Shown here piece after piece: positions 42,544-50,725 of a stretch of DNA of 64,000 nucleotides (position 1 is the first letter of the stretch; each line of letters begins with the position of its first letter). Under the pieces are notes generated by a model. That model was not told where the DNA came from and did no database searches. It was given only the letters and a program-made list of their open reading frames with translations. Source of the stretch: JAOUEA01 sp040882605 (GTDB taxonomy: Bacteria > Actinomycetota > UBA4738 > HRBIN12). The position numbers and the translations under genes are program-made. The stretch lies in assembly GCA_040882605.1 (NCBI GenBank), contig JBBEAY010000017.1, positions 98,239 to 162,238 of the forward strand. Direction: 5' to 3'.

Positions 42544-42717
42544 ATGCAGACGCCCACTACTTCTCAGCAAGCCATGCCTGTCCGCCCTGTCGACCCGCGT
42601 CGAGTCCACTGCACGATGTGCGAGCACACGGAGTTCGTTCACGCCGACTTCGACGCTCGCCGGTGCCTCTACTCCGAGTGCGTTTGCAGCGGATTCATAC
42701 TGGGCGCCGTCGCGTAG
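42544..42717 (+). CDS. 57-residue Cys-rich small protein
   Basis: ATG at 42544, stop TAG at 42715. After a Thr/Pro/Arg leader of 22 residues comes HCTMCEHTEFVHADFDARRC and SECVCSGFI: C-x2-C plus C-x4-C-x-C, a likely zinc-ribbon. No ribosome site of note. It stands 24 bases before the flavoprotein gene on the same strand. Not recognised as a family; similar in character to the 82-residue Cys-rich protein at 39073. Confidence 0.55.
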   Translation: MQTPTTSQQAMPVRPVDPRRVHCTMCEHTEFVHADFDARRCLYSECVCSGFILGAVA

Positions 42718-42741
42718 ACCTGCGACTGCCTATCCTTGGGC

Positions 42742-43878
42742 ATGTCCACATCGGTGCTCGTCCTCGGGGCCGGCTTCGGCGGCCTGGAATTGTCCACGCG
42801 GCTTTCGGAGAAGCTCGGCGACCAGGTCGACATCACCCTGATCGACCGCGCCGATGCCTTCGTGTTCGGCTACTCGAAGCTGGACGTGATGTTCGGCGCG
42901 AAGATGCCCGACGCCGTCCGACTCCGTTACGCCGACATCACCACGCCTCACGTCCTGTTCCGCCAGGAGACCATCATTTCGATCGACCCCGCGGCGCGCC
43001 GGGTCGTGACCGACCTCGACGCGTACGAGGCCGACGTGTTGGTGGTGGCGCTCGGGGCAGACTATGACCTCGCCGCCACGCCTGGCCTTGCCGAGGCCGG
43101 CAACGAGTTTTACTCGGTCGCCGGTGCCGAGGCCGTGCGCGAGGTGCTCCCGTCCTTCCGGTCGGGCTCGGCCATCGTCGGCGTCTGCGGAGCACCTTTC
43201 AAGTGCCCACCGGCGCCGAGCGAGGCCGCGATGCTTCTGGACGAGTACCTGCGGGAGCGAGGCGTTCGCGACGACGTGAGGATCCAGGTCGTGATGCCGT
43301 TCGGTACGCCGGTTCCCCCGTCACCCGACACCTCCCAGGCGATCCTCGCGAAGTTCGCCGAGCGTGGCATCGACTTCGTGCCCGACCACAAGGTCGCGGC
43401 ACTCGACCCGGCCACCCGTGAGGCCGTGCTCGACGACGGCACGCGCCTTGCCTTCGACCTGTTCCTCGGTATCCCGGTGCATCGGGCGCCGGCGGCGGTC
43501 GAAGCTTCGGGCATGACCCAGGACGGGTGGATCCCGGTGGAGAAGACAACGCTCGCCACCCGCTTCCCCGGCGTCTACGCGGTGGGCGACGTGACGAGTG
43601 TGGGCACCCCGAAGGCAGGTGTGTTCGCGGAGCGCTCGGCCCGCGCGGTGGCCGACCAGCTGATCGCACGCATCCGCGGCGAGGCCGAGCCCCCGGGCTA
43701 CGACGGCACCGGCGCGTGCTGGATCGAGTTCGGCGATCACGACGTCGCCCGCGTCGACGTGGACTTCTTCTCGACGCCGGGGCACCCGACCGGCACGTTC
43801 ACCGCGCCGTCGGCGGCGATGGCCGCCGAGAAGGCCGAATTCGGTTCCAGCCGGCGCGTGCGCTGGTTCGGCAAATGA
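42742..43878 (+). CDS. NDH-2/sulfide:quinone oxidoreductase-like flavoprotein
   Basis: 378 residues from the ATG at 42742; a TTG two codons earlier is possible. FAD motif VLVLGAGFGGLELS at the N-terminus, a central CGAPFKCPPAPSEAAMLLDEY segment like SQR and flavocytochrome c sulfide dehydrogenase, and the second FAD motif PGVYAVGDV. Two Cys (in GVCGAPFKC) could be part of a redox disulfide, but I cannot map the full three-Cys SQR set. Probably transfers electrons from sulfide or NAD(P)H to quinone; peripheral membrane location is usual. Confidence 0.8.
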   Translation: MSTSVLVLGAGFGGLELSTRLSEKLGDQVDITLIDRADAFVFGYSKLDVMFGAKMPDAVRLRYADITTPHVLFRQETIISIDPAARRVVTDLDAYEADVLVVALGADYDLAATPGLAEAGNEFYSVAGAEAVREVLPSFRSGSAIVGVCGAPFKCPPAPSEAAMLLDEYLRERGVRDDVRIQVVMPFGTPVPPSPDTSQAILAKFAERGIDFVPDHKVAALDPATREAVLDDGTRLAFDLFLGIPVHRAPAAVEASGMTQDGWIPVEKTTLATRFPGVYAVGDVTSVGTPKAGVFAERSARAVADQLIARIRGEAEPPGYDGTGACWIEFGDHDVARVDVDFFSTPGHPTGTFTAPSAAMAAEKAEFGSSRRVRWFGK

Positions 43879-43950
43879 GCTTTCCAGGTGTTGCCTCAGC
43901 GCGAGGTCTGCGGCACCATGTCGGGTACGAGAGGAAGGAGGTGGTCCAAC

Positions 43951-43992
43951 TTGCATGAACAGCTCGAGACCCTCGAGGTGACTGGCTGCTGA
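43951..43992 (+). CDS. Possible 13-residue peptide ORF with an extended Shine-Dalgarno
   Basis: AAGGAGGTGGTCC (43935-43947) matches 12 of 13 bases of the complement of the 16S rRNA 3' end. Nine bases after its GGAGG core a TTG opens LHEQLETLEVTGC and stop. An overlapping ATG at 43954 gives only seven codons. A perfect 10-bp hairpin follows within 11 bases of the stop. It could be a leader peptide, a tiny precursor ending in Cys, or a translational control element; none is proven. Confidence 0.35.
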   Translation: MHEQLETLEVTGC

Positions 43993-44002
43993 GCCGTCCC
44001 TC

Positions 44003-44029
44003 GCGGGCAGGGGTCACCTCCCTGCCCGC
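44003..44029 (+). terminator. 10-bp hairpin after the 13-codon ORF
   Basis: GCGGGCAGGG and CCCTGCCCGC pair perfectly around the loop GTCACCT. The loop contains CACCT, complementary to part of the upstream Shine-Dalgarno GGAGGTG, so alternative pairing is conceivable. Confidence 0.6.
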
Positions 44030-44035
44030 TTGCCG

Positions 44036-44091
44036 GGTGACCGGCAGAATCTCAACCAGCTCACCGACCTCGCGAGCTCCGGCTGGTCACC
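44036..44091. other. Imperfect inverted repeat in a non-coding stretch
   Basis: GGTGACCGGC (44036-44045) pairs with GCTGGTCACC (44082-44091) at nine of ten positions across a 36-base spacer. Together with the two flanking hairpins this makes 43879-44206 a 328-base region with dense RNA structure and no obvious gene other than the 13-codon ORF. I do not recognise a known riboswitch or ncRNA here. Confidence 0.3.
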
Positions 44092-44147
44092 GGACGAAAG
44101 CCTCGTCAGAGGCCGAAGTGCTCGAGAGGCGATAGGCAACCGAACAG

Positions 44148-44171
44148 GCCGGGCCCACGAAGGGGCCCGGC
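44148..44171. terminator. Terminator hairpin downstream of the nucleotidyltransferase gene
   Basis: GCCGGGCCC and GGGCCCGGC form a 9-bp stem with a 6-base loop. On the plus strand it is followed by TTGTTCGTGTTCTT. It lies 36 bases beyond the stop of the minus-strand toxin-like gene at 44207, so it may serve both directions. Confidence 0.65.
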
Positions 44172-44206
44172 TTGTTCGTGTTCTTGCCATCGGCACGCAC
44201 GTCCCG

Positions 44207-44707
44207 CTATGTGCGCTCCGTTTCGGCCAGGAGCCTCCTGAGCACGGGGAGCACGAGCCGATCCTTCTCGCGGTCGGCGGCTTCCTTGGAGCGGATCACG
44301 TCGGCGAGTGACGCAACATCGACCTCGACTCCCAGGATCACCAGGTGCACCGCGTCTCGTGTGATATCCAGGTAGCCGGCCGTGCCGCTCGGCTCGAACG
44401 TGATGTCGAGGCGGCCGAAGTCGGTGACGAGGTTCCACACGCCGACCGATGCGAGCGACGTCGCATCATGGTCGAACACCAGGCCCTCGGGCTCCGACGA
44501 CGTCCAGACCCGAGCGTGCAGCTCGGTCAGCGCCGTCGAGAGCCGTTCCAGGTTCGCTGCCTGAGGATCCGGCACCACGTCGACATCGGTCGTGACGTAG
44601 GGGGAACCGTGGATCACGCCGGCGAACCCTCCGATCAGCACGTGGCGCACTCCGTGGCGGGCGAGAACCTCGAGCAAGAGCTCGGGGCGGAACTCAGGCT
44701 CGGGCAT
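44207..44707 (-). CDS. Nucleotidyltransferase-fold protein, toxin-like partner of the HTH gene
   Basis: 166 residues from the ATG at 44707. Minimal nucleotidyltransferase motif: LIGGFAGVIHGSPYVTTDVDVV, with GG at 26-27 and the metal pair D41/D43. A long helical C-terminus with DVIRSKEAADREKDRLVLPVL follows, typical of AbiEii/DUF6036-like proteins. Its start overlaps the HTH gene upstream by 14 bases. This order (Xre-type regulator, then nucleotidyltransferase) is that of two-gene toxin-antitoxin modules. Its activity, toxic or antitoxic, cannot be told from sequence. Confidence 0.8.
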   Translation of the reverse strand: MPEPEFRPELLLEVLARHGVRHVLIGGFAGVIHGSPYVTTDVDVVPDPQAANLERLSTALTELHARVWTSSEPEGLVFDHDATSLASVGVWNLVTDFGRLDITFEPSGTAGYLDITRDAVHLVILGVEVDVASLADVIRSKEAADREKDRLVLPVLRRLLAETERT

Positions 44708-45017
44708 CGGTCATCGCCCGGCGTCCGGCCTCGGCGAACCGCAGCGCAGCCTGGTGGCGACGGACCCGCGTGTCGGGGTCAACCGCCAGGTTCGTCGACG
44801 CGACTGACCAGTCCGCGTCGTCAGCGGGAAGCAGCCGTGGCAGCAGATCGAACCCGCACACCCGCACCGCCTGAACCACCCGCTCGTACGAAGGCTCCGT
44901 GCCGCCTGTTTCGAGCCTCGCGATCGCGGACTGCGTGGTACCGAGCCGGGCGGCGAGCTCGCGTTGGGTGAGCCGCGCGCGCCTACGAGCTTCTCGGATC
45001 AGGTCGCCTCCTCGCAT
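44694..45017 (-). CDS. Xre-family HTH regulator/antitoxin
   Basis: 107 residues from the ATG at 45017. HTH_3 domain at about 5-60, with LTQRELAARLGTTQSAIARLE as the recognition part. The C-terminal 45 residues are acidic then basic and may contact the partner protein. The start codon lies only seven bases from a TATACT -10 element, so the mRNA is probably leaderless. A palindrome across the -10 box suggests autoregulation. Confidence 0.85.
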   Translation of the reverse strand: MRGGDLIREARRRARLTQRELAARLGTTQSAIARLETGGTEPSYERVVQAVRVCGFDLLPRLLPADDADWSVASTNLAVDPDTRVRRHQAALRFAEAGRRAMTDARA

Positions 45018-45024
45018 GCAGAAT

Positions 45025-45043
45025 AGTATAGCGGAAACGCTAT
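45025..45043 (-). promoter_or_regulatory. Promoter -10 box overlapped by a palindromic operator
   Basis: On the minus strand TATACT (45030-45025) is a good -10 element for the HTH gene. ATAGCG-GAAA-CGCTAT at 45028-45043 is a perfect 6-bp-arm palindrome overlapping it. Likely the HTH protein's own operator. Confidence 0.6.
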
Positions 45044-45098
45044 GTGTGTGGGTGAGCTCACGTCGGTGGCGGGATCCGCCCGGTCCCCGGCAGGACTT

Positions 45099-45173
45099 GA
45101 CACCGATATTGGTGTCGATCGGGCTCGGGCAACGACGAACGCCTTCCTGACACCGATAGTGGTGTCATCCGCG
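45099..45173. repeat. 75-bp interspersed element, copy 1 (paired palindromes)
   Basis: Two copies of an 18-bp palindrome, GACACC-6-GGTGTC (45099-45116 and 45149-45166), are separated by a conserved spacer. The same 75 bp recurs at 50642-50716 with two differences. It resembles a REP/BIME-like or miniature mobile element. Confidence 0.75.
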
Positions 45174-45383
45174 ACTTGTCCGAGGGCGGGAAGTCCCCCT
45201 CACTTGCGTGGTCGAAGAGTGAGAAGTCGTACAGCCGGGTGTGCGTGCGCCACGTTCCCGTCGCCGCATCGTCTTTAACGGCGTCGACCACGACGTTGAT
45301 CGAGATCCAGCGTTGCTGGGTTCGACCGACCTTGGCCCGTCGCCACGAGCTGGAGATCCCTTGCGACGAGATCGATGGCCTCC
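45174..45383 (-). other. Uncertain coding stretch upstream of the repeat element
   Basis: A long open minus-strand frame reads SSSWRRAKVGRTQQRWISIN, then VVVDAVKDDAATGTWRTHTR and LYDFSLFDHASEGDFPPSDK, and runs into repeat copy 1. Composition is protein-like but no start codon with a ribosome site is seen, except a GTG at 45291. It could be a gene end into which the element was inserted. With the HTH promoter and the repeat it fills the 45018-45383 gap. Confidence 0.3.
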
Positions 45384-45611
45384 CTAGGGCTCCTGACGTA
45401 CAAGCTCCGCGAGGGCGGCCAGGCCCATCTCGTCTGGCCCGTACTCGATGCGTCCGTCGTTCAGCCGCTCGAGGAACTCATCGCCGGTGATGCCGAGCAC
45501 TTTGCGCGACTCCCGGTCGAGTTTCCGCCGGACGCCCTGCACGGTCTTCACTTCGATGATGGGCATCCTTGCGGAGCGACTGACCGATCGGCTGCCGTTT
45601 CGAGTTGCCAT
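45384..45611 (-). CDS. Small hypothetical protein
   Basis: 75 residues from an ATG at 45611 with GGAGG seven bases upstream. A basic Ser/Arg leader of 15 residues precedes a helical part with VQGVRRKLDRESRKVLGITG and DEFLERLNDGRIEYGP. The size and charge pattern would suit an antitoxin or small regulator, but no partner toxin is adjacent. Not recognised. Confidence 0.55.
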   Translation of the reverse strand: MATRNGSRSVSRSARMPIIEVKTVQGVRRKLDRESRKVLGITGDEFLERLNDGRIEYGPDEMGLAALAELVRQEP

Positions 45612-45886
45612 CGCCCTACCTCCAGCGAGGAGCCTACGTTCCAGGTACGACATGGTATCGGCACGGGCGCCGCCCGGAACAGAACGCTGGCGCTTGGGTG
45701 GGTGCCGAGCGGCGTCGTGCTACGGCCAGAGTCGCTGATCCGAGGTGCGATCAACGGTGCGTCACGCGGCGATGTGCGGCCGACAACGCGAGCGCCGTTC
45801 AACAGCTAGGGCACCGGAAGCGCCACGCGACGTAAAGACGATCGCCTGCCCACCGACCGCCCTCATCACACGCCGGTCACCTCGCC

Positions 45887-47578
45887 TCAGCCTCCGAGCG
45901 ACAGGCTCCCGCCGTAGGAACCGATCGCCGTTAGCGCCGCTTCGCTCGCAGGGCCGTGTCCGGTCACGGCGGTGACGAACTCCTCGCCTTCGAGCTCGAG
46001 CAGCTCGCACTCGGTGCGCGCGACCGCGCCGGCCTGCCGTGCCACGTCGCGCAGCAAGGCGATCTCGCCGAACGAGCCCCCTGGCCCGAGCAGGTTCACG
46101 CGCTGGCCGTCGATGAGGATGTCGACCTGACCGTCGGCGACCACGTAGAAGCGTTCGCCGATGTCGCCTTGCTCGAAGATGGTCTGCCTCGCCGGCACGC
46201 GCAGCGGGCGGAGGCGGGCGGCGAGCCCCTCGAGCACCGGCGCGGGCAGCGGCGCGAAGAACGAGATGCCACGCAGCAAGGCCAGCTCACGTTCGTGCAG
46301 GGTGGCCGTCGCGTCGATCGCGACGAGCTTGCGCCACGACAGCGCCATGACGACCGGTAGGAAGCACCCGATCGCGATCAGGGTCGTACGATCGCCGAGC
46401 CAGTCGACCAACGACGGAGTGATCGCGGCGCCGAACGCCACGCTCAGCAGGAACACCGTCTCGAGCACGCCGAACACCCTCGCCAGCACATCGTCGGAGA
46501 CGCTCCGTTGCAGCAAGGTGAGGCCGGAGACGTCGACGAGTGTGTTCCCGATGCCCATCGCCGCGAGCGACACCACGGCGACGGCGGGATGCGGCCAGAT
46601 GCCGATCGCGATCAGCGGCAGCCCCCAGAGCAGGTTCCCGACGCCGAAGTCGGTCGCGAGCCGCGCCCGGCCGACGAGGAGCCCGGCGGCGAGGGCGCCG
46701 ATGATACCCCCGACCCCGAAGGAGGCCGCGATTACGCCGACCCAGGCGTCGCCCTTGCCGAGCAGTTCGATCGCGATCACGACCTGCAGCACCACGAGGC
46801 AGCCCGCGATCAGCGTCTGCGCGCTGAACAAGCCAACGAGCAGGCGCGGACGTGGTTCCACGAGGACCGTTCGGAACCCGCCGGTCGCCTGCTTCCAGAA
46901 CGACGGCGCCGTCGCCTCCTCGGCCGCGATCAGCTCCTCCTCGCGGCGCTCCTCCTGCTCGTCGACCTGCAGCCGTGAGATCAGGAAGGCCGACCAGGCG
47001 AAGGTCACGGCCGCGAGCACGAAGACCTCGCCCACGCCGCTCACCGCGAGCACGACTGCTCCGATCGCGGGCCCCACGAACATGCCGAAGCTCTCGACCG
47101 AGCTCGCGACGACGTTCGAGGCCGTCAGCTCCTCGGGGGTCGACACGAGCGTCGGTGTGATGGCGGCTTGCGCGGGGCGGAAGGCGGTCGACATCACGAC
47201 CCCGATCGCGGCGAGCACGTAGACGACGATCGGGCTCGCGTCGGCGAACACCGCGCTCGCCGCGAGCACGATCACCACGACCCGGCCGAGATCGGAGGCC
47301 ACCATGACGAGACGACGCGAGTGACGATCGCCGAGCACACCCATGAACGGCGCCGCGATCGCGGCGGGGATCCACCGCAGGAGCGCGACGAGACCGACCG
47401 CCTGGGCGCCGCCCCGGTCGTAGGCGTAGACCGCGAGCGCGATGCCGTAGCCCCACGTGCCGAGGTTCGAGCCCGCCCACGCGAGCTGGAGCCTGCGCAG
47501 GTTCGGATTGCGGAAGACCGAGCGCAGAGCTTCGATCGACCCCAGCGGAGCCTCGGTCGCCTCGGAGACGTCGCTCAT
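45887..47578 (-). CDS. MFS transporter with C-terminal cyclic-nucleotide-binding domain
   Basis: 563 residues from the ATG at 47578. About 12 hydrophobic segments up to residue 430 with the MFS loop GVLGDRHSRRLVMVASD. The C-terminal 120 residues are a cNMP-binding domain: IFEQGDIGERFYVVADGQVD, then LGPGGSFGEIALLRDVARQA. Fusion of an MFS_3-type exporter to a cNMP domain is known in actinobacteria. It suggests second-messenger control of transport; ligand and substrate are unknown. The 233-base gap after its stop shows nothing I can assign. Confidence 0.86.
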   Translation of the reverse strand: MSDVSEATEAPLGSIEALRSVFRNPNLRRLQLAWAGSNLGTWGYGIALAVYAYDRGGAQAVGLVALLRWIPAAIAAPFMGVLGDRHSRRLVMVASDLGRVVVIVLAASAVFADASPIVVYVLAAIGVVMSTAFRPAQAAITPTLVSTPEELTASNVVASSVESFGMFVGPAIGAVVLAVSGVGEVFVLAAVTFAWSAFLISRLQVDEQEERREEELIAAEEATAPSFWKQATGGFRTVLVEPRPRLLVGLFSAQTLIAGCLVVLQVVIAIELLGKGDAWVGVIAASFGVGGIIGALAAGLLVGRARLATDFGVGNLLWGLPLIAIGIWPHPAVAVVSLAAMGIGNTLVDVSGLTLLQRSVSDDVLARVFGVLETVFLLSVAFGAAITPSLVDWLGDRTTLIAIGCFLPVVMALSWRKLVAIDATATLHERELALLRGISFFAPLPAPVLEGLAARLRPLRVPARQTIFEQGDIGERFYVVADGQVDILIDGQRVNLLGPGGSFGEIALLRDVARQAGAVARTECELLELEGEEFVTAVTGHGPASEAALTAIGSYGGSLSLGG

Positions 47579-47711
47579 GCCGCGCGGAGTGTTACATGTC
47601 GCATGCCGAGCGACATCCGGGAGCACGAACGCCCGGGCGACCAGTACGGGCGGACAACCCCAGACGGAGAGGACGAAGACGACGAGGGTGACGATGGAGA
47701 CTTGGAATGAC

Positions 47712-48971
47712 TCATCGCCACAAGGCGTCGACGGGCACGACGAAGATGCGATCGTCCTGCCGGTAAGACAGCTCACCGGTGTAGAGGCACACGCCTCCTA
47801 GGAACGCGTCGCCCAACCGGGAGCGCAGCTTTCTGAGCGCGCCGAGGTCGCTGCCGGTGACCCGCGCGCCGGCCTTGACCTCCACGGCCGCCACCTTCCC
47901 GTCGTCTCGCTCGATGACCAGATCGACTTCGTCGCCGTCCCTCGTGCGCCAGTGGCCGAACTCCGCGACTCCCTCGACCCACCCGATCTGCTTGAGCATC
48001 TCTCCCGCGACGAACGTCTCGAGGAGGTGACCGAACTCCGTCTGAGCTTGTGCGCTCCGAGCCGCGAGCTTGGACTCGGTGAGCCTCAAGAGGCGCGCAG
48101 CCAGGCCTGAGTCCACCACGTGCACCTTGGGAGCGGCCCCGACCCTCGACCCCAACGTCGTGCCCCACGCCGGCAAGCGCCGGATCAGGAACACCGCTTC
48201 GAGGAGCCTCGTGTAGTTCTCTGCCGTGGACGGATCCATCTGGACCTTGGAGGCCGCGCGCTGGATATTCAGCGTTTGACCGGTCTGGCTCGCCAGCTGC
48301 GTGAGCAAACGAGGGAGGAGCCGGCGCTGTCGGATCTTGCTCAGCTCCACGACGTCGCGCTCGATGACCTGTCGTACGTAGTCGTCGAACCATCGCGCTC
48401 GGCCGCTCGGAGATCGACTCAGTGCGATGGGGTAGCCTCCGGCGATCGCTCGCGCAACGTAGGCATCCCTGCTGGTGTGGGACTGCGGGCCCACGAGCGT
48501 CTCGGGGCTCTCGATGAGCTTGACGACGAAGCTCTCCTCGCGCTGCGCGATCTCCCCCTGGGACAACGTGAGGACATCCACGGTGTGCGCCCGCCCGGTG
48601 AGTCGCCTGGCGGCGTCAGGGAGCGAGGCGTAGTTGGTCGATCCGGTGATCACGAATCGCCCCGGCCGAAGGTCGCGATTGAGCTCCGCCTTGATGGCGT
48701 CGAGCATCTCTGGCACGTGCTGGATCTCGTCGATCAGCACCGGAGAGGGGCCCCCAGCGAAGCGGCCGGGGTCCGCTGCCACGGCACCACGTGTCGCGAG
48801 GTCGTCGAGGTCGATGACCGTCGCGCCGGCGACCCCCCCGAGCCGCCTCAGCAGGGTCGACTTCCCGACGGCGCGCGGGCCCTGGAGGATCACGACCGAC
48901 TCCTCGGCTATGAGTCCCTCGATGACCCGCTCCAGCCGTCGCGGGACAAGTCCCTTGAGCTGCGGCTCCAT
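47712..48971 (-). CDS. AAA ATPase of the DUF4143 family
   Basis: 419 residues from the ATG at 48971. Walker A ILQGPRAVGKSTLLRRLGG at about 28-46, Walker B VLIDEIQHVPE, then the DUF4143 region with DEVDLVIERDDGKVAAVEVKAG, which looks like a PD-(D/E)xK nuclease-fold core. These stand-alone ATPases are common in accessory regions; their targets are unclear. Direct repeats upstream suggest autoregulation. The gap 48972-49174 otherwise holds no coding signal. Confidence 0.85.
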   Translation of the reverse strand: MEPQLKGLVPRRLERVIEGLIAEESVVILQGPRAVGKSTLLRRLGGVAGATVIDLDDLATRGAVAADPGRFAGGPSPVLIDEIQHVPEMLDAIKAELNRDLRPGRFVITGSTNYASLPDAARRLTGRAHTVDVLTLSQGEIAQREESFVVKLIESPETLVGPQSHTSRDAYVARAIAGGYPIALSRSPSGRARWFDDYVRQVIERDVVELSKIRQRRLLPRLLTQLASQTGQTLNIQRAASKVQMDPSTAENYTRLLEAVFLIRRLPAWGTTLGSRVGAAPKVHVVDSGLAARLLRLTESKLAARSAQAQTEFGHLLETFVAGEMLKQIGWVEGVAEFGHWRTRDGDEVDLVIERDDGKVAAVEVKAGARVTGSDLGALRKLRSRLGDAFLGGVCLYTGELSYRQDDRIFVVPVDALWR

Positions 48972-48990
48972 GCCCGAACCCTATCATGGA

Positions 48991-49028
48991 TTCCGAAACT
49001 GGAGGGCCTCTAGTTCCGTAACTGGAGG
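48991..49028. promoter_or_regulatory. Two 15-bp direct repeats upstream of the DUF4143 gene
   Basis: TTCCGAAACTGGAGG (48991-49005) and TTCCGTAACTGGAGG (49014-49028) differ at one base and are 23 bp apart, about two helical turns. A near-palindrome CTGGAGGGCCTCTAG spans the spacer. Likely operator of the minus-strand gene starting at 48971. Confidence 0.5.
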
Positions 49029-49174
49029 CCGACGAGCTCCGAGATCGGAGGGCATCACCCGGGGTCGTTACGCAACGCAACCTCTCCACTGGACGAACAA
49101 GCGGGTGACCGGGACGAAGGCGGGCCGTCCGCCCGAAGGACGATTGCGCCTTGGATGATGCCGAACGGCGCGCC

Positions 49175-49606
49175 CTACGGCCAGAGCCGCTGGAGCGCTT
49201 CGCGGAAGCCTGGGTTCGGGTGCGCACCGGGGAGCGTCTGCGCCACGCGATCGAGTGCGTCGAGGCCGCTGATGTCCAGGTGCTGCGCGAGGTAGCCCGC
49301 GGCCACGGTGGGTGTGCGGCTCTCGGTGGCGACACAGTGCAGGAACACGGTCTTCCCCTTCGATCGCGCATCAGCGATGGCCGAGACGGTGTCGGTGAGC
49401 ACGAAGTCGAGGTTGGGATTCTGGGGATGCGGTGCGTTCGGCGGCGATCGCCTGCTGATGACCACACTGCAGTCGCTGGCGGCGGAGATGGCGGGGATCC
49501 ATCGACTCGCGGGGCTGGGCTTCGAGTGGGGCGTGAGCGATGGCAACTGACGCCGACGGGGAACCTTGGTCAGGTCGATCCGCGGGCAGCATCCGGTGAC
49601 CAACAC
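49175..49606 (-). pseudogene. Dual-specificity phosphatase-like fragment
   Basis: The C-terminal half is clear: NPNLDFVLTDTVSAIADARS, then the phosphatase loop HCVATESR (H-C-x5-R) followed by TPTVAAGYLAQHL and PNPGFREALQRL. Upstream only IPAISAASDCSVVIS looks related, and the segment with the general-acid loop is missing; the first 35 residues look like unrelated reading. This domain commonly forms the C-terminus of ADP-ribosylglycohydrolase fusions. An ADP-ribosylglycohydrolase N-terminal fragment lies at 50974-51510 on the same strand, so both may come from one interrupted gene. Confidence 0.55.
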
Positions 49607-49613
49607 TTAGGCG

Positions 49614-50528
49614 TTATGCGAGGAGCCGAAGCTGCCTGGAGCCGGGTGAGCCTTCGTTCTCCAACGTCGTCAGCGCGATGAGAACCTCTGCCGGTGAACG
49701 GTGGTCGACGGGTACCGCGCCACGGCCGATCAGCTCACTGTTCCCAGGGGCGATCTCCTCGGGGAAGTCCGGTACGAGGAGTTTCTTGCCAGCCTTGAGG
49801 CAGAGCTCGCCCTGCGCGAAGGAACCGCCCCGGAGCCCCGACGCCACGACCACGACTGCGTCGGAGAGAGCGGCGATCGTCGTGTTGCGTTCCATCGCCC
49901 GGTGCGGGGTCCATGTTTCTCGGGGCGCGAACCCGCTGACGTAGAGCACGCTGCCCTCAGAAGCGGAGCGCATGGTGGCTCGAGGCTTCAGCTGGTCGAT
50001 GCCTTCAGCGAGGACGGCGGTGATTGTACCGCCTGCCATGAGAGCGCCTGCGTGGCTGGCCTCGTCGATGCCTGCGGCGTGTCCGGATACGACATTCAGC
50101 CCCTGTTTCGCGAGATGGGCCGCGAGCTCAGCCGCGTACTCCAGCGCCTGGGTGGGGGCGGCCCTCGCTCCGGCGATCGCGACGCCCGGCGCCGACAACA
50201 ACTCGATGTTGCCGTGGACGTAGAGCACGACAGGCAGCGGCAGTGGAGCCCGGAGGCGCCACCGAGGGTACGCCTCGTCGTCGGCGCTGAGGATCCTCGC
50301 TCCCGTCACCGACTCCGCTACATGGGGTGGCTGGGACAGGGCAGCCTTCGCTTCCTCGATATGGCGTTCACTCACTCCGCTTTCGCGGAGCTCGGCCTCG
50401 TCGGCACCCAGCAGCTCCCCGGCGCCCTTCCGCTGCTGCTCGAGCCTGTGAGCGACCTCCGCGAGACGTTTCGGCCCCATGCCGCGGACGCTCCGAAGCG
50501 ACGCCCAAGCGACAAGGTCTCGATCCAT
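49614..50528 (-). CDS. DprA/Smf-like Rossmann (SLOG) protein
   Basis: 304 residues from the ATG at 50528; a GTG three codons upstream is possible. An HhH-like N-terminus (SVRGMGPKRLAEVAHRL) is followed by the DprA fold: GVAIAGARAAPTQALEYAAE, then NVVSGHAAGIDEASHAGALM and AVLAEGID. Canonical DprA loads RecA on transforming DNA, but this copy has divergent core residues and sits in an accessory island. DprA-like SLOG proteins also appear in defence contexts as nucleotide sensors. No competence genes are nearby. Confidence 0.75.
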   Translation of the reverse strand: MDRDLVAWASLRSVRGMGPKRLAEVAHRLEQQRKGAGELLGADEAELRESGVSERHIEEAKAALSQPPHVAESVTGARILSADDEAYPRWRLRAPLPLPVVLYVHGNIELLSAPGVAIAGARAAPTQALEYAAELAAHLAKQGLNVVSGHAAGIDEASHAGALMAGGTITAVLAEGIDQLKPRATMRSASEGSVLYVSGFAPRETWTPHRAMERNTTIAALSDAVVVVASGLRGGSFAQGELCLKAGKKLLVPDFPEEIAPGNSELIGRGAVPVDHRSPAEVLIALTTLENEGSPGSRQLRLLA

Positions 50529-50641
50529 GGCCACCACGCTAGTTCCTCATCGTCCGACCAGGCCGGGCGGGTCCTCGTCTCGCGCCACGAACGGTTTGAG
50601 GTGGGCAGCCCCGGCCGCTTCGATCTTGTCGCCCTGTGTGC

Positions 50642-50716
50642 GACACCGATAGTGGTGTCGATCGGGCTCGGGCAACGACGAACGCCGTCCTGACACCGAT
50701 AGTGGTGTCATCCGCG
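50642..50716. repeat. 75-bp interspersed element, copy 2 (paired palindromes)
   Basis: Same element as at 45099-45173, same orientation, 73 of 75 bases identical. Palindromes at 50642-50659 and 50692-50709 with the spacing conserved. It lies directly after the 83-residue gene (stop at 50726), which it may also terminate. Confidence 0.75.
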
Positions 50717-50725
50717 GGCGGATAG

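Noticed and set aside
43935..43947. Fragment of 16S rRNA, because of the AAGGAGGTGGTCC word
   Set aside because: The match is limited to the anti-Shine-Dalgarno complement; flanks do not resemble rRNA.
49614..50528. Housekeeping competence DprA
   Set aside because: Divergent core motif (GARAAP and SGHAAGID) and accessory context without topA, rnhB or competence genes; kept only as DprA-like.
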